Part shown: positions 8,321 through 17,226 of the stretch, piece by piece
Position numbering within the stretch: the stretch's first letter is position 1
How the letters are laid out: each line of letters opens with the position of its first letter
From: Streptococcus sp. LQJ-218
GTDB taxonomy: Bacteria > Bacillota > Bacilli > Lactobacillales > Streptococcaceae
Direction of reading: 5' to 3'
Assembly: GCF_003428885.1 (NCBI RefSeq)
Contig: NZ_QQRU01000001.1
Coordinates: forward strand, 222,857 to 286,856
DNA: 64,000 nucleotides
Position numbers and translations under genes: made by a program
Notes under the pieces: model-generated
The model's database searches: none
What the model was told of the DNA's origin: nothing
The model's input: only the letters and a program-made list of their open reading frames with translations

Positions 8321-10379
8321 GTAATTCTTTAGCTCGTTTAACTATTTTCTCAAATACAGAAGGTAGGCTTTCGATTAATTCTTCATCACGAATAGATAAT
8401 AAAAATTGCATATGAGTCGTCGGTTTGCCTCTACCTAAAAAGAAATATTGATACCAAATCATGAGTTCCTTTTCTTCTTCAGTGAAGCTATCACCAGGGC
8501 CACTCTTATCTTTTAAAGTCGCTTGTATAGCTTCACTGATGCGATTTTTAAAACCAATTAATTGATAATCATTTGTTCTGTCCATTTTAGTTATTTTTAT
8601 TTTTTTATTGTCACTATTTTCGTCAGTATAAGAAACAACAGGTCCCTCATTGGTAGATAAAGTTTCCAGATAATAATCCTTATAATACTGTAACATTAAG
8701 AAATCAATATCAAGGGGTGCAGAAAAGAAAACATTGAATTTTTCTAAATGATTTATCCAGGATAACAATGGTTGAGAGAGGATATCAGATATCTGATTAG
8801 AACTAATTCTAGCAATGTCTTGATCGTCCAATATTCTACCATCTTTCATTCTCACTAAATCATTACGCGCAATACCTATTTTTAGTAACTGTTGGATAAC
8901 ATATTGTACTCTCCCCCAACCACCTCCGTATCTTTCATTATCAAAGTCTAGTAAAGTAATATGAGGTATTTTTAGAGAATTTAATAATTTCCAAAAATAG
9001 TTAACATGTCTTCCTCCTAAAGGCACAATTGAAATCTGAGAGCTATCTATCTCATTCCCAAGTAAATCAAAAAACTTTGGTAATAGCAGTTCCTCACTAT
9101 CACCTTCACCTAGAACTACTAACTTGGCAAAATATAGTTCAGGATATGCTTGAATTGCTCCTTTAATATATTTATAAGATTCATCAGTATCTTGAGGTAG
9201 TTTTATATCAGAAACAATGGTTTGAAGAACTCTGCCATTACTTTCAATTCTTAAATACCTCAATTCTTCTGGTTCAATTCTTTTTACAATAGCTGGGGAA
9301 TGTGACGTTAAAATTACTTGAGAGTTATCATTATTACTTAATTGCTTAAACCTTTTTACTAGTTTTCCAATGTGATGTGGAGCAATATGATTTTCTGGTT
9401 CCTCTATTGCTAAGATAGTTAGTATTGGAGGTACCAACTTAAATCTTGGATTATCAGGATTCTCTTCACGGTCTTTGGTAATTTCTAACTCAATATCAAG
9501 TATCGAATCAACAAGTGAAAAATAAAAAATAGATCTCAGTCCATCTCCTAGATCTGAAACTGTAAATGCTTCTTCAGTGGTTGTTGGTGAAAATTTTAAG
9601 GCAATCTGTCTAAGTGCTGCCGCCATCTCAGAAGAATTAATAATTAACTCTGCTTGAGAAAAACGGTTATCTTCATGATATAATTCCCATGATTTCTGAA
9701 TCTCATTGTTAATCTGAGTTAATGCTCCATTTTCAGATAAAAAGGTGTTATTCAACTCATCAATTTTATCTTTAATTTCATTTATCTCATCTTTAGTCCA
9801 ATTTATACTATTTACCAGCCTACTTAACATACTACCTGAAGCATTACCCAACTCCTTCTCAGGTGTTCTTGAAGCTGGTACATAAAGTACCCTAATTTTA
9901 TCCAAATCCTTTCTAGGAGCACGATGTTTGTCTTCATCTCTAATAGTATCTTCATCAGATGAAATATAATAAATTTGAGTATCAATACTTCCTTCAACTG
10001 TTCCATCATCTTCCCAGGAAGATTCTAATCTGATTCGTAAAAAAGGTTTTGCACCATCTTGAGAAACTGTAAAGTGCTCGAAAAATGTTGGAATGGCTGG
10101 TCCATAGACAGTTCCAGCAAGTTCATCAAACTCAAAAATAGTTTCTATAAAAAGATTTCTTGTGTTTTCACCAGGTTTTAACCCTTTTGGTAAATGAAAA
10201 TCACTTTTTCGAATGATTCTTTCACTTTGTTTATCTGAAAACAACTTACTCAATGCCTGTAATACAGTTGTCTTTCCTGAACTATTATTCCCTATCAGTA
10301 CAGTTTGATTATTAAAGTTAATTGCTTGACACTCCCCAAAAGATCTAAAATTATTAATAACCATTTTTGTTAACTTCAT
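8292..10379 (-). CDS. gajA: OLD-family ATPase/TOPRIM nuclease of a Gabija-like pair
   Basis: 695 residues. An N-terminal ABC-type ATPase has Walker A IGNNSSGKTT (about 29-38), Walker B LAIEEPENH (about 322) and a following TSHSP. A C-terminal TOPRIM nuclease has GEGDSEE (about 423) and LLDFDNERYGGGWGR (about 472-486). This is the class 2 OLD layout. With the helicase downstream it matches GajA, a sequence-preferring DNA-nicking endonuclease restrained by nucleotides and released when phage depletes them. ATG 10379 has GAGG upstream. It is cargo of the outer ICE just outside the Tn916 insertion. Confidence 0.85.
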   Translation of the reverse strand: MKLTKMVINNFRSFGECQAINFNNQTVLIGNNSSGKTTVLQALSKLFSDKQSERIIRKSDFHLPKGLKPGENTRNLFIETIFEFDELAGTVYGPAIPTFFEHFTVSQDGAKPFLRIRLESSWEDDGTVEGSIDTQIYYISSDEDTIRDEDKHRAPRKDLDKIRVLYVPASRTPEKELGNASGSMLSRLVNSINWTKDEINEIKDKIDELNNTFLSENGALTQINNEIQKSWELYHEDNRFSQAELIINSSEMAAALRQIALKFSPTTTEEAFTVSDLGDGLRSIFYFSLVDSILDIELEITKDREENPDNPRFKLVPPILTILAIEEPENHIAPHHIGKLVKRFKQLSNNDNSQVILTSHSPAIVKRIEPEELRYLRIESNGRVLQTIVSDIKLPQDTDESYKYIKGAIQAYPELYFAKLVVLGEGDSEELLLPKFFDLLGNEIDSSQISIVPLGGRHVNYFWKLLNSLKIPHITLLDFDNERYGGGWGRVQYVIQQLLKIGIARNDLVRMKDGRILDDQDIARISSNQISDILSQPLLSWINHLEKFNVFFSAPLDIDFLMLQYYKDYYLETLSTNEGPVVSYTDENSDNKKIKITKMDRTNDYQLIGFKNRISEAIQATLKDKSGPGDSFTEEEKELMIWYQYFFLGRGKPTTHMQFLLSIRDEELIESLPSVFEKIVKRAKELLGDIEYGEE

Positions 10380-10937
10380 TACTTGTCCTCGTTTCCTAAA
10401 TTCAACTGTTTTAATTTTAAGTGCTATTTTCCACCTTCAACATATCTTCCTCAATCTTACTCTATTACCCAAAAAAGGCATCATTGAAGAGTGACAGAAG
10501 CTTAACCTTGATCTATTTTTGAAGCATAGACACATTTTCTATAAATTCAGTTGAAATGGTACTTGTTCCGTTTTTATAACAGCTAAGGGCTATTGCGTAA
10601 AATTTATACAATTCGAGCAAATCTGTTTTTGTCAGGCCATGTGTCTTTAGTAGAATTTTATATTGTTACCAATTATAGTATGCTCCTTTTACTTGATAAT
10701 ACTATTATAACATTTAAAAATAAAAAAACATGTTCTAAATTAATAGAAAGTATAATTCTAAAATTAGAATTTTTCGTGATAATCCTATAAAATGCTACTT
10801 TATCTAATAAACTTGTACTTATTTCCTTCAAACTACACAATTCTCTAGTTGTTGTAAGTTTGTAATTGACTCAAAAGTATTCGATATAATTTCAAAACAG
10901 TGTTTTAATTTATAGTTGGCCAATATCATCTAATTTT
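10380..10937. other. AT-rich intergenic DNA upstream of gajA, no gene
   Basis: About 560 bases between the gajA start and the Tn916 end. It must hold the gajA promoter. It contains short palindromes such as TTCTAAAATTAGAA near 10754. No reading frame with a ribosome binding site and family resemblance was found on either strand. Before Tn916 landed, this DNA was continuous with the region at about 29450. Confidence 0.5.
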
Positions 10938-11081
10938 AACATAAACAAAGTATAAATTTCTAATTATCTTTTTATATTTTCTTAAATGCTCGTAAAGCCT
11001 TATTCTATGTGCTTTCGAGTATTTTTACTGTAGGAAGATACTTCACGTTTCTTTGCATATTTCCTCATGTCTTAGCTGTCA

Positions 11082-11105
11082 GAAGTGGTAAATAAGTAGT
11101 AAATT
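11082..11105. repeat. Int arm-binding direct repeats, int-side end
   Basis: Two tandem copies of an 11-12 bp motif (AAGTGGTAAAT, AAGTAGTAAAT) close to the end of the Tn916-like element. They correspond to the DR2 sites bound by the N-terminal domain of Tn916 integrase. The same motif recurs at 29350-29372 at the other end. Confidence 0.8.
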
Positions 11106-11116
11106 CATTTGTACTA

Positions 11117-12334
11117 CTAAGCAACAAGACGCTCCTGTTGCTTCTCTTTATTCAAGCGTTTCATCTCTGACATTGCGGAATCAAATGTTGCGTGTGCGTA
11201 ATAGTTCAGCGTCATGGCTATATTTGCATGCCCCATAATGTATTGTAATGCTTTTGGGTTCATTCCTGCATTTGCATAGTTGGTACAGAATGTATGTCGC
11301 AAACTATGTGGAGTGATGTGTGGTAACTTATCATCATTATACTTGTTGTATTTCTTAACAAGACCTTTCATCATACCATTATAGTCACTCGCCACTTTTG
11401 GATAGTTCTTTCTATTAAGAAAGAGGAAATCACTATATCCATCAATCTCAACACGCTTATCATTCTTTCGATTCGCTAACACTCGCTTAAATGCTTGATA
11501 GGCTTCTTCAACCATAGGAACTTGACGTTCACCACTTTTGGTCTTTGGTGTTTCAATGTAGTACCCAATTTCAGTATCTCTCAATAGCTGATGGTCTATA
11601 TTGACAAGACGATTCTCAAAATCTAAATCTGGAAGTGTCAAACCACCAAACTCTGAAATACGAAGACCTGTTTTTAAGAGTATCAGAATTTCATCATAAT
11701 TTTTGCTGTAGGTTTTATCAGCTTTCGCAAAGGCTAACAGTTTTTCTTCCTGTTCTCCTGTTAGTACGGTCTTAGGGACAGTATCATCATCAAGAACTGC
11801 ATTCAGTTGAAAGTCAAATGGATTCTTCCGAACACAATCATCTTGTATCGCAATGTAGAATGAAGCCTTTAAAGAACGTTTATAGTTATTGATGGTTTGA
11901 TAGGCATAACCATTTTCACTCATTCTAATCGCCCATTCTTTAGCGTCTGATGGTTTAATACTATCAATACTTCTTGCACCTAACTTGTCTTTCTTCAAAA
12001 TATCCATAAGATATTTGCGTCCAGTTTCAGTATTTTTTCTAACCTTTGGTCTTTGAGCGTTCTGTTTTGCGTAAAACTGGCAGAGTGTCATTTTCTTTCC
12101 TACAACATCAATACCATCATGAATGTCTTTCTGTAACTCTGCGATTTTCTCCCTAAGTGAGATACAATCACGCTTTCCTGCTGGTACTCTGTCTGTAGCC
12201 ACAAGTTTCCACGAGTAAACAAATTGCGGTTCTCCAAATGAATCTGTATATTTGTATAAGTATCTTCCGTCTTTTCGTTGGCTCTCTCCAGTCTTTAAAA
12301 TTCGACCTTTATTGTCACGTCTTTTTTCTGACAT
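11117..12334 (-). CDS. int: Tn916 integrase (tyrosine recombinase)
   Basis: 405 residues, full length for Tn916 Int. The catalytic residues are present: Arg in TGLRISEFGG, His and Arg in HSLRHTFCTN, His in MGHANIAMT and Tyr in LNYYAHATF. The N-terminal region is the arm-binding domain that recognises the DR2 repeats, and the middle is the SAM-like core-binding domain. Int excises and integrates the element with 6-bp coupling sequences and little target specificity beyond bent A/T-rich DNA. It lies downstream of xis, with an 81-base gap. Confidence 0.97.
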   Translation of the reverse strand: MSEKRRDNKGRILKTGESQRKDGRYLYKYTDSFGEPQFVYSWKLVATDRVPAGKRDCISLREKIAELQKDIHDGIDVVGKKMTLCQFYAKQNAQRPKVRKNTETGRKYLMDILKKDKLGARSIDSIKPSDAKEWAIRMSENGYAYQTINNYKRSLKASFYIAIQDDCVRKNPFDFQLNAVLDDDTVPKTVLTGEQEEKLLAFAKADKTYSKNYDEILILLKTGLRISEFGGLTLPDLDFENRLVNIDHQLLRDTEIGYYIETPKTKSGERQVPMVEEAYQAFKRVLANRKNDKRVEIDGYSDFLFLNRKNYPKVASDYNGMMKGLVKKYNKYNDDKLPHITPHSLRHTFCTNYANAGMNPKALQYIMGHANIAMTLNYYAHATFDSAMSEMKRLNKEKQQERLVA

Positions 12335-12415
12335 GGCATTTGCTCCTTTCCATTATGGAAAGAGCCCTGATACGACTTAATACTATTTTATCATATACAA
12401 GACCCTTTGGCTACG

Positions 12416-12619
12416 CTAGATTGCGTTCAATGTATCTATAATTTTTTCAAATTGTTTTCGTTTAACCTGAATACGATTGCCATTCATAATCAGCCAGTTT
12501 GCATTTTTATTTTCTTCTGCCAAACGACGCAGCTTGTTTTCGCCAATACGAAAATATTTTGACGCTTCTTCAATAGTTAGGGTATAACGCTCCCAAATCG
12601 GAATGTCAGTCTGCTTCAT
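12416..12619 (-). CDS. xis: Tn916 excisionase
   Basis: 67 residues. A winged-helix excisionase-type protein ([23 protein letters not shown]) with basic character. Xis binds near the transposon ends and stimulates Int-mediated excision. Expression in Tn916 depends on transcription reading through from the tet(M)/orf7-orf8 region, which lies upstream on the same strand here as well. Confidence 0.96.
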   Translation of the reverse strand: MKQTDIPIWERYTLTIEEASKYFRIGENKLRRLAEENKNANWLIMNGNRIQVKRKQFEKIIDTLNAI

Positions 12620-13075
12620 AAAATCCTCCTTTCCAAATCACTTATTGGATTTCATAAAAGTTGTTTTACAAGCAATCGAACAGCTCTAGCAAAGCTCACG
12701 GGAGTTCCACCCCTGCATGGTTCTCATGTAGCCATACTCATTGCCTGCGACGCTTTTAACGCTCGGACTATTGACTGTATGGGAGTATCATTATCACGAT
12801 AAGAAAGTCGTCGCTGGCAATCCTGCTAAAGATTGTTTTTCGGAACACTAACTGAAACGCTCGCTATCTTTAGAAGATAGGTCATGGCGGTTAGCTCCGT
12901 TGGCTCTTTTCTTATCGAAACGTATTCAATTACTTTTATTCAGTTTTCAAAGAACAATGGCTCGTTAGCCTATCAAAACACATTGAAAGCTCAATATGCT
13001 TTGATGGAATAACAAACCTCCCTGTTCGGGAAGCGTGGAATAGTATGGCACGCTTCCACGAAAAGAGAGAGGTTA
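12620..13075. other. Non-coding Tn916 segment between orf8 and xis
   Basis: A 456-base stretch with no convincing reading frame on either strand. It is higher in G+C than its neighbours and has many short complementary segments, so the RNA passing through it from orf8 into xis could be structured. I see no promoter I can assign. Confidence 0.45.
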
Positions 13076-13306
13076 TTACTTAATTTCAAATGACAGAATC
13101 TTTGTAATCAGTCTGGTTTCCATTCTTCCACGTAAGACTTCATCAACGACCATACTTTGATTGCCATATTCATCTTTCATAAGTCGTAGGGAACGTTTCG
13201 TTATGTACCCTCTGTAATGATGTAGAATCTGGTTAATCGCTTCTGTATCGCCATCTGTTGCCTTTACAATGAGAGGAAAGGGAATCATAGGATATTGTGT
13301 TTTCAT
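13076..13306 (-). CDS. orf8: Tn916 Orf8, helix-turn-helix conjugation regulator
   Basis: 76 residues (MKTQYPMIPFPLIVKATDGD...). It matches the helix-turn-helix/sigma-like small proteins that follow orf7 in Tn916. It overlaps orf7 by 4 bases, so the two are translationally coupled. With Orf7 it activates transcription through xis, int and the transfer genes once the element circularises. Confidence 0.9.
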   Translation of the reverse strand: MKTQYPMIPFPLIVKATDGDTEAINQILHHYRGYITKRSLRLMKDEYGNQSMVVDEVLRGRMETRLITKILSFEIK

Positions 13307-13725
13307 TCTTCAAATTCCTCCATAAACTTTTTGATTAAGGCTAGTCCACTGGTTCTATGCCGATAGACAGTAGAACGGTTCAATTTCAACAGGTCTGCAA
13401 TTTCTGAATCGCTCATGTCCATAAAGTAAAACAGCAGTAGAATTTCACGTTTCTTGTCTGGCAACTCACGTAATGCTTCACTCAATAAATCATTTTCAAC
13501 ACCAACTGATATTCCATTGAGTGTAAAAATCTGAAAGTCAGTTGAATAGTTATCTGTTGTCGCAAACTGGCTAACAAGATAATCGCCAACATCAGAAAAG
13601 GACACTTCACGCTTTGCGATCCTTGAAAGATAAAGCAGATAATTCTTTCGCTCGTCTTCCATAGCACGTTTACAGATATAGTCAAACTGATTTTCTATTG
13701 TGGTCTGAAAAAAAGATGGTTTCAT
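13303..13725 (-). CDS. orf7: Tn916 Orf7, sigma-70-like regulator
   Basis: 140 residues from the ATG at 13725, chosen over an in-frame start three codons upstream because the GGGGGTGAG ribosome binding site is correctly spaced. The C-terminal half has a sigma region 4-type helix-turn-helix (SDSEIADLLKLNRSTVYRHRTSG). Together with Orf8 it drives the Orf7 promoter and transfer gene expression. It lies downstream of the tet(M) region and of a terminator that limits read-through. Confidence 0.92.
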   Translation of the reverse strand: MKPSFFQTTIENQFDYICKRAMEDERKNYLLYLSRIAKREVSFSDVGDYLVSQFATTDNYSTDFQIFTLNGISVGVENDLLSEALRELPDKKREILLLFYFMDMSDSEIADLLKLNRSTVYRHRTSGLALIKKFMEEFEE

Positions 13726-13862
13726 GTTTCTCACCCCCTTTCTGTCTAGGAAAGGAAGTGAGCCTTGCTCTTTTATCTCCTTTCACTCTTAGTCCCAATG
13801 TGAAAGGGGGATTTGTTGCATTACTGATGAATAAACTTTGTAAAAAAGTTCTGAATAACCAA

Positions 13863-13904
13863 AAAAGCACACAAACAGATTGATTTCTCTGTTTACATGC
13901 TTTT
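13863..13904. terminator. Terminator upstream of orf7
   Basis: Stem of 17-base arms (13863-13879 with 13888-13904) with A/T runs on both sides. It lies on the transcript path from tet(M) to orf7, so it would restrain orf7-orf8 and xis-int expression unless read through. The rest of 13735-14229 holds a second hairpin (about 14084-14141) and no gene I can support. Confidence 0.75.
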
Positions 13905-14229
13905 ATTTTTCTATCTATATGATTTATAAAACCACATTGGTGGACGTACTTATCTATTGCAGATAGACGACTTTTTTTGATAAATACTCAATGTGGGGAA
14001 CTTGATTGTATGTGATATACTTCATGGCGACTTTGACCTCCAACAAACCGCCATTTGGAAGTAAGATACAATATTTTAACAGCATAAATAGCACTACCAT
14101 ATAACGGTTTTTTTTATTGGCGTTTAGTAGTGCTTTTTATTAAATATGAACCTATAAACTATATAACATGTTTTTCTATACCTGTTTCTAATTCAATAGG
14201 AACAGTAAAATGTATAGAGGTGGTCTACT

Positions 14230-14583
14230 ATGCGTAAAAAAGAAGATAAATATGATTTTAGAGCCTTTGGTTTAGCCATTAAAGAAGCTCGATTGAAACG
14301 AGGTTTAACTCGTGAACAAGTGGGAGCATTGATTGAAATTGACCCACGTTACTTAACTAATATTGAAAATAAGGGGCAACACCCCAGCATACAAGTTCTT
14401 TATGACCTTGTATCGTTACTTCATGTTTCCGTTGATGAATTTTTCTTACCTGCTAATAACTTGGTAAAAAGCACCCGACGATTACAGATAGAGAAATACA
14501 TGGATAGCTTTACAGACAAAGAACTATCCTTAATGGAATCTTTAGCCAGCGGTATCAACGAAGCAAGAAACATCGAAGACTAA
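14230..14583 (+). CDS. orf9: Tn916 Orf9, XRE-family repressor
   Basis: 117 residues with an N-terminal HTH ([20 protein letters not shown] ... [14 protein letters not shown]). It is the only gene of the element on the plus strand and faces the regulatory block. A GAGGTGG site precedes ATG 14230. It is regarded as a repressor of orf7; antisense transcription from the tet(M) side would lower its level. Confidence 0.92.
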   Translation: MRKKEDKYDFRAFGLAIKEARLKRGLTREQVGALIEIDPRYLTNIENKGQHPSIQVLYDLVSLLHVSVDEFFLPANNLVKSTRRLQIEKYMDSFTDKELSLMESLASGINEARNIED

Positions 14584-14608
14584 TTAAAAGAATCCATACA
14601 TAACGGAA

Positions 14609-14653
14609 AGAGCCGATAAAATGAGATTGTATTAATCTCATTTTATCGGCTCT
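14609..14653. terminator. Terminator between orf9 and orf6
   Basis: A perfect 20-bp stem (14609-14628 with 14634-14653) and 5-base loop. It ends the plus-strand orf9 transcript and overlaps the last codons of the minus-strand orf6. It also acts on read-through from tet(M). Confidence 0.85.
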
Positions 14654-14831
14654 GCGTCTTTGCGTCTGGCTCTGTAATCACAGTTACTTTGAACTGCTTT
14701 ATTTCAATTAAATTTTCTTGTCTGCATTTCGGACAATAGAGGGGGAATTTTTTTAATTCAGTATCTTCCCTTATCTTTAATCGTGTTTTATTTCCACATA
14801 CAGGACACAATATCCACTTGTAGTTTATAAT
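14643..14831 (-). CDS. orf6: Tn916 Orf6, cysteine-rich KTR protein with ATT start
   Basis: 62 residues. Two CxxC zinc-knuckle-like motifs (CPVCGNKTR near residue 9 and CPKC near 33) give the cysteine-rich KTR family. There is no ATG, GTG or TTG at the start. A GGAGGAG ribosome binding site lies 6 bases upstream of ATT (14829-14831), the start that gives the conserved length. It lies just downstream of tet(M) on the same strand. Its function is unknown. Confidence 0.8.
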   Translation of the reverse strand: MINYKWILCPVCGNKTRLKIREDTELKKFPLYCPKCRQENLIEIKQFKVTVITEPDAKTQSR

Positions 14832-14928
14832 AACTATCTCCTCCTTTACACTTTAATTCAAATCTTTATTAAAGAATATTTCATCTTATTTAACAAGAAA
14901 CCATATTTATATAACAACATAAAATACA

Positions 14929-16850
14929 CTAAGTTATTTTATTGAACATATATCGTACTTTATCTATCCGACTATTTGGACGACGGGGCTGGCAAACAGG
15001 TTCACCGGTAGTAACATGGTACCCTTTTAACTCTGTTAAACAAACACTACGTCCATTTGTAAAGAAAGTTAAATCACTACGATATTCTTGAATACACCGA
15101 GCAGGGATTTCTCCACTAAGAATGACCTCATTATTTTTCAATTGAGTGTCTACGATGTTCGCACAATATTTAGGAGCATCGTTGTATGCTCGTGAAAGAT
15201 ATTCCTGTGGCGCATAAATTTTAAAACTAAGATATGGCTCTAACAATTCTGTTCCAGCTTTTTTTAAGACTTGTTCCAATACAATAGGAGCAAGCATCCG
15301 AAAATCTGCTGGGGTACTAACAGGGCTATAGTATAAGCCATACTTAAAACAGATTTTACAGTCCGTCACATTCCAACCATACAATCCTTGTTCACAGCCA
15401 TAGCGTATCCCCTCCATAACTGCATTTTGAAACGATTGATTTAAGTATCCAAGAGAAACCGAGCTCTCATACTGTACTCCGCTCCCTAATGGAAGCTGTG
15501 CTACAGATAGACCAATGGAAGCCCAGAAAGGATTCGGTGGAACTTCGATGTGAATGGTATACTCTGCTTTTTTTAACGGTCTTTCCATATAAATGACTGT
15601 AGGCTCTTTTATTTCTATCTCCACATGATACTTTTCTTGCAGCAGAGCACAAGTCACTTCCATTTGTACTTTCCCTAAGAAAGAAAGTATGATTTCATGT
15701 GTCGCAGAATCCACATAATATCGCAGAAGCGGGTCACTGTCGGAGATTTCTAAAAGTGCATCAAGTAACATTTCCCTTTGTTGAGGTTTGCTCGGTTCAA
15801 CAGTCGTTTGCAGCAGAGGGAGGGGATTTTCAATTCTCTCTCTCTCTGTGGCAATAGCTTTGTATCTCCAAGAACACTATTTAACTTCAAAAACTCATTC
15901 TGCAAAATAACAATTTCCCCGGAATAAGCCTTATCAATTTTACATAATTCACCATTTATTGAAGTATACATTTCTGTAATTTTTATTTTTTCCTTTTCCG
16001 ATATTCTAACCGAATCTCGCAAATGCAGTACGCCACTATAAAGACGTATATATGCAAGACGCTGTCTTTTTTCCGAATACTCAATTTTGAAAACTTTTCC
16101 GCAAAGTTCAGACTGACCTCGATGTGTTGATGAATAAAATTTATTCGTAATCACTTCTATAAGGTTATCAATCCCTATATTGTTTTTTGCACTTCCGTGA
16201 TAAACAGGGAACAGAGAACAATTCTGAAATCTTATGCTTTCCTCTTGTTCGAGTTCCAATGCTTCTAATGATTTACCGGACATATATTTCTCTAAAAGGT
16301 CATCGTTTCCCTCTATTACCGTATCCCATTGTTCAGATTCGGTAAAGTTCGTCACACACATATTAGGATACAGTTCTACCTTCTGTTTGATTACAATTTC
16401 GGCAGAAAGTTTCTCTTTAATATCCTGATAAACCGTTGATAAATCAATTCCATTTTGGTCAATCTTATTGATAAAAAAGATTGTGGGAATCCCCATTTTC
16501 CTAAGTGCATGAAATAATATACGAGTTTGTGCTTGTACGCCATCTTTTGCAGAAATCAGTAGAATTGCCCCATCTAAAACTGATAATGAACGATATACTT
16601 CTGCTAAGAAATCCATATGTCCTGGCGTGTCTATGATGTTCACCTTCGTATTTTCCCACTGAAAAGAGGTTATTCCTGTCTGAATTGTAATTCCTCTCTG
16701 ACGTTCTAAAAGCGTATTATCCGTCCTCGTTGTACCTTTGTCCACGCTTCCTAATTCTGTAATCGCTCCACTGTTATATAATAAGCTTTCTGTTAAGGTA
16801 GTTTTTCCTGCATCAACATGAGCTAAAACTCCAATATTAATAATTTTCAT
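14929..16850 (-). pseudogene. tet(M): tet(M) ribosomal protection gene, frameshifted
   Basis: The N-terminal part (ATG 16850, chosen because Tet(M) starts [19 protein letters not shown]) has the GTPase G-domain motifs [13 protein letters not shown] and NKID. It runs normally to LLPQRER and then diverges. The C-terminal 280 residues ([10 protein letters not shown] to MFNKIT) are intact in another frame. The break lies in a coding-strand AG run (complement 15836-15847) with six units, whereas LPQRERIENP requires five. So two extra bases, one repeat unit, inactivate the gene. Tet(M) is an EF-G-like GTPase that removes tetracycline from ribosomes. The leader and attenuator upstream are intact. 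Confidence 0.93.
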
Positions 16851-16865
16851 GTGATTTTCCTCCAT

Positions 16866-16952
16866 TCAAAAACCCAAAAGGGCATAAAAATCCCAGTGAT
16901 AAATACTTTTATCACTGGGATTTTTATGCATAACCATAGGCATACAAAGCAT
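16866..16952 (-). CDS. orf12: tet(M) leader peptide (Orf12)
   Basis: 28 residues, beginning MLCMPMVMHKN and ending YALLGF. It lies directly upstream of tet(M), its stop 15 bases before the tet(M) ATG. The codons overlap a strong hairpin. In the Tn916 model, ribosome behaviour on the leader under tetracycline prevents the terminator from forming and allows tet(M) transcription. Confidence 0.85.
   Translation of the reverse strand: MLCMPMVMHKNPSDKSIYHWDFYALLGF
16884..16927 (-). promoter_or_regulatory. tet(M) attenuator hairpin
   Basis: A perfect 20-base inverted repeat (16884-16903 with 16908-16927) and 4-base loop inside the leader peptide gene. On the minus strand the stem is followed by T-rich DNA only weakly, so it may act as attenuator and translational block. 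Confidence 0.75.
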
Positions 16953-16990
16953 ACAGATATTCTCCGGATACTTTAGAATCACATGATAAA

Positions 16991-17089
16991 GGTATTCTTA
17001 AACTGGGTACAAAAAACTAAGCCCTCCTAAAAAAGGACATCCAATTATTTGTTCCCACTATCAAATTGACAGTTTATTTAAGAATACCT
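16991..17089 (-). promoter_or_regulatory. Second tet(M) upstream hairpin, transcript leader
   Basis: Complementary segments GGTATTCTTAAACTG (16991-17005 on the plus strand) and CAGTTTATTTAAGAATACC (17071-17089) can pair across the 5' leader of the tet(M) transcript. A short peptide frame (MRQGILK, 17074-17097) precedes it with an AAAGGAG site. This matches the known attenuation-type leader of Tn916 tet(M). Confidence 0.6.
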
Positions 17090-17097
17090 TGCCGCAT
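17074..17097 (-). CDS. Seven-residue leader peptide MRQGILK
   Basis: ATG at 17097, with AAAGGAG 8-10 bases upstream, encodes MRQGILK and ends at TAA. The sequence overlaps the first arm of the leader hairpin, so translation would melt it. It is the first open frame after the tet(M) promoter. It is supported by context only, since the frame is very short. Confidence 0.5.
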   Translation of the reverse strand: MRQGILK

Positions 17098-17128
17098 ATT
17101 TATTAACTCCTTTTAAATAGATACTTAA

Positions 17129-17134
17129 ATTATA
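17129..17134 (-). promoter_or_regulatory. -10 element of the tet(M) promoter
   Basis: TATAAT on the minus strand, preceded by GTGC, about 30 bases upstream of the short leader peptide. This is where the tet(M) promoter is expected. Confidence 0.65.
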
Positions 17135-17226
17135 GCACGTAAGAGCATATTTGTAAAGGAATCTCCAATTTTTTATCAAAGAGAGTACGTGATTACAAAA
17201 TAGCTGTAATAATGTACCAATATTTG

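Noticed and set aside
10593..10790. 65-codon plus-strand frame between gajA and the Tn916 end
   Set aside because: AT-rich, no ribosome binding site, no motif; composition matches the non-coding surroundings.
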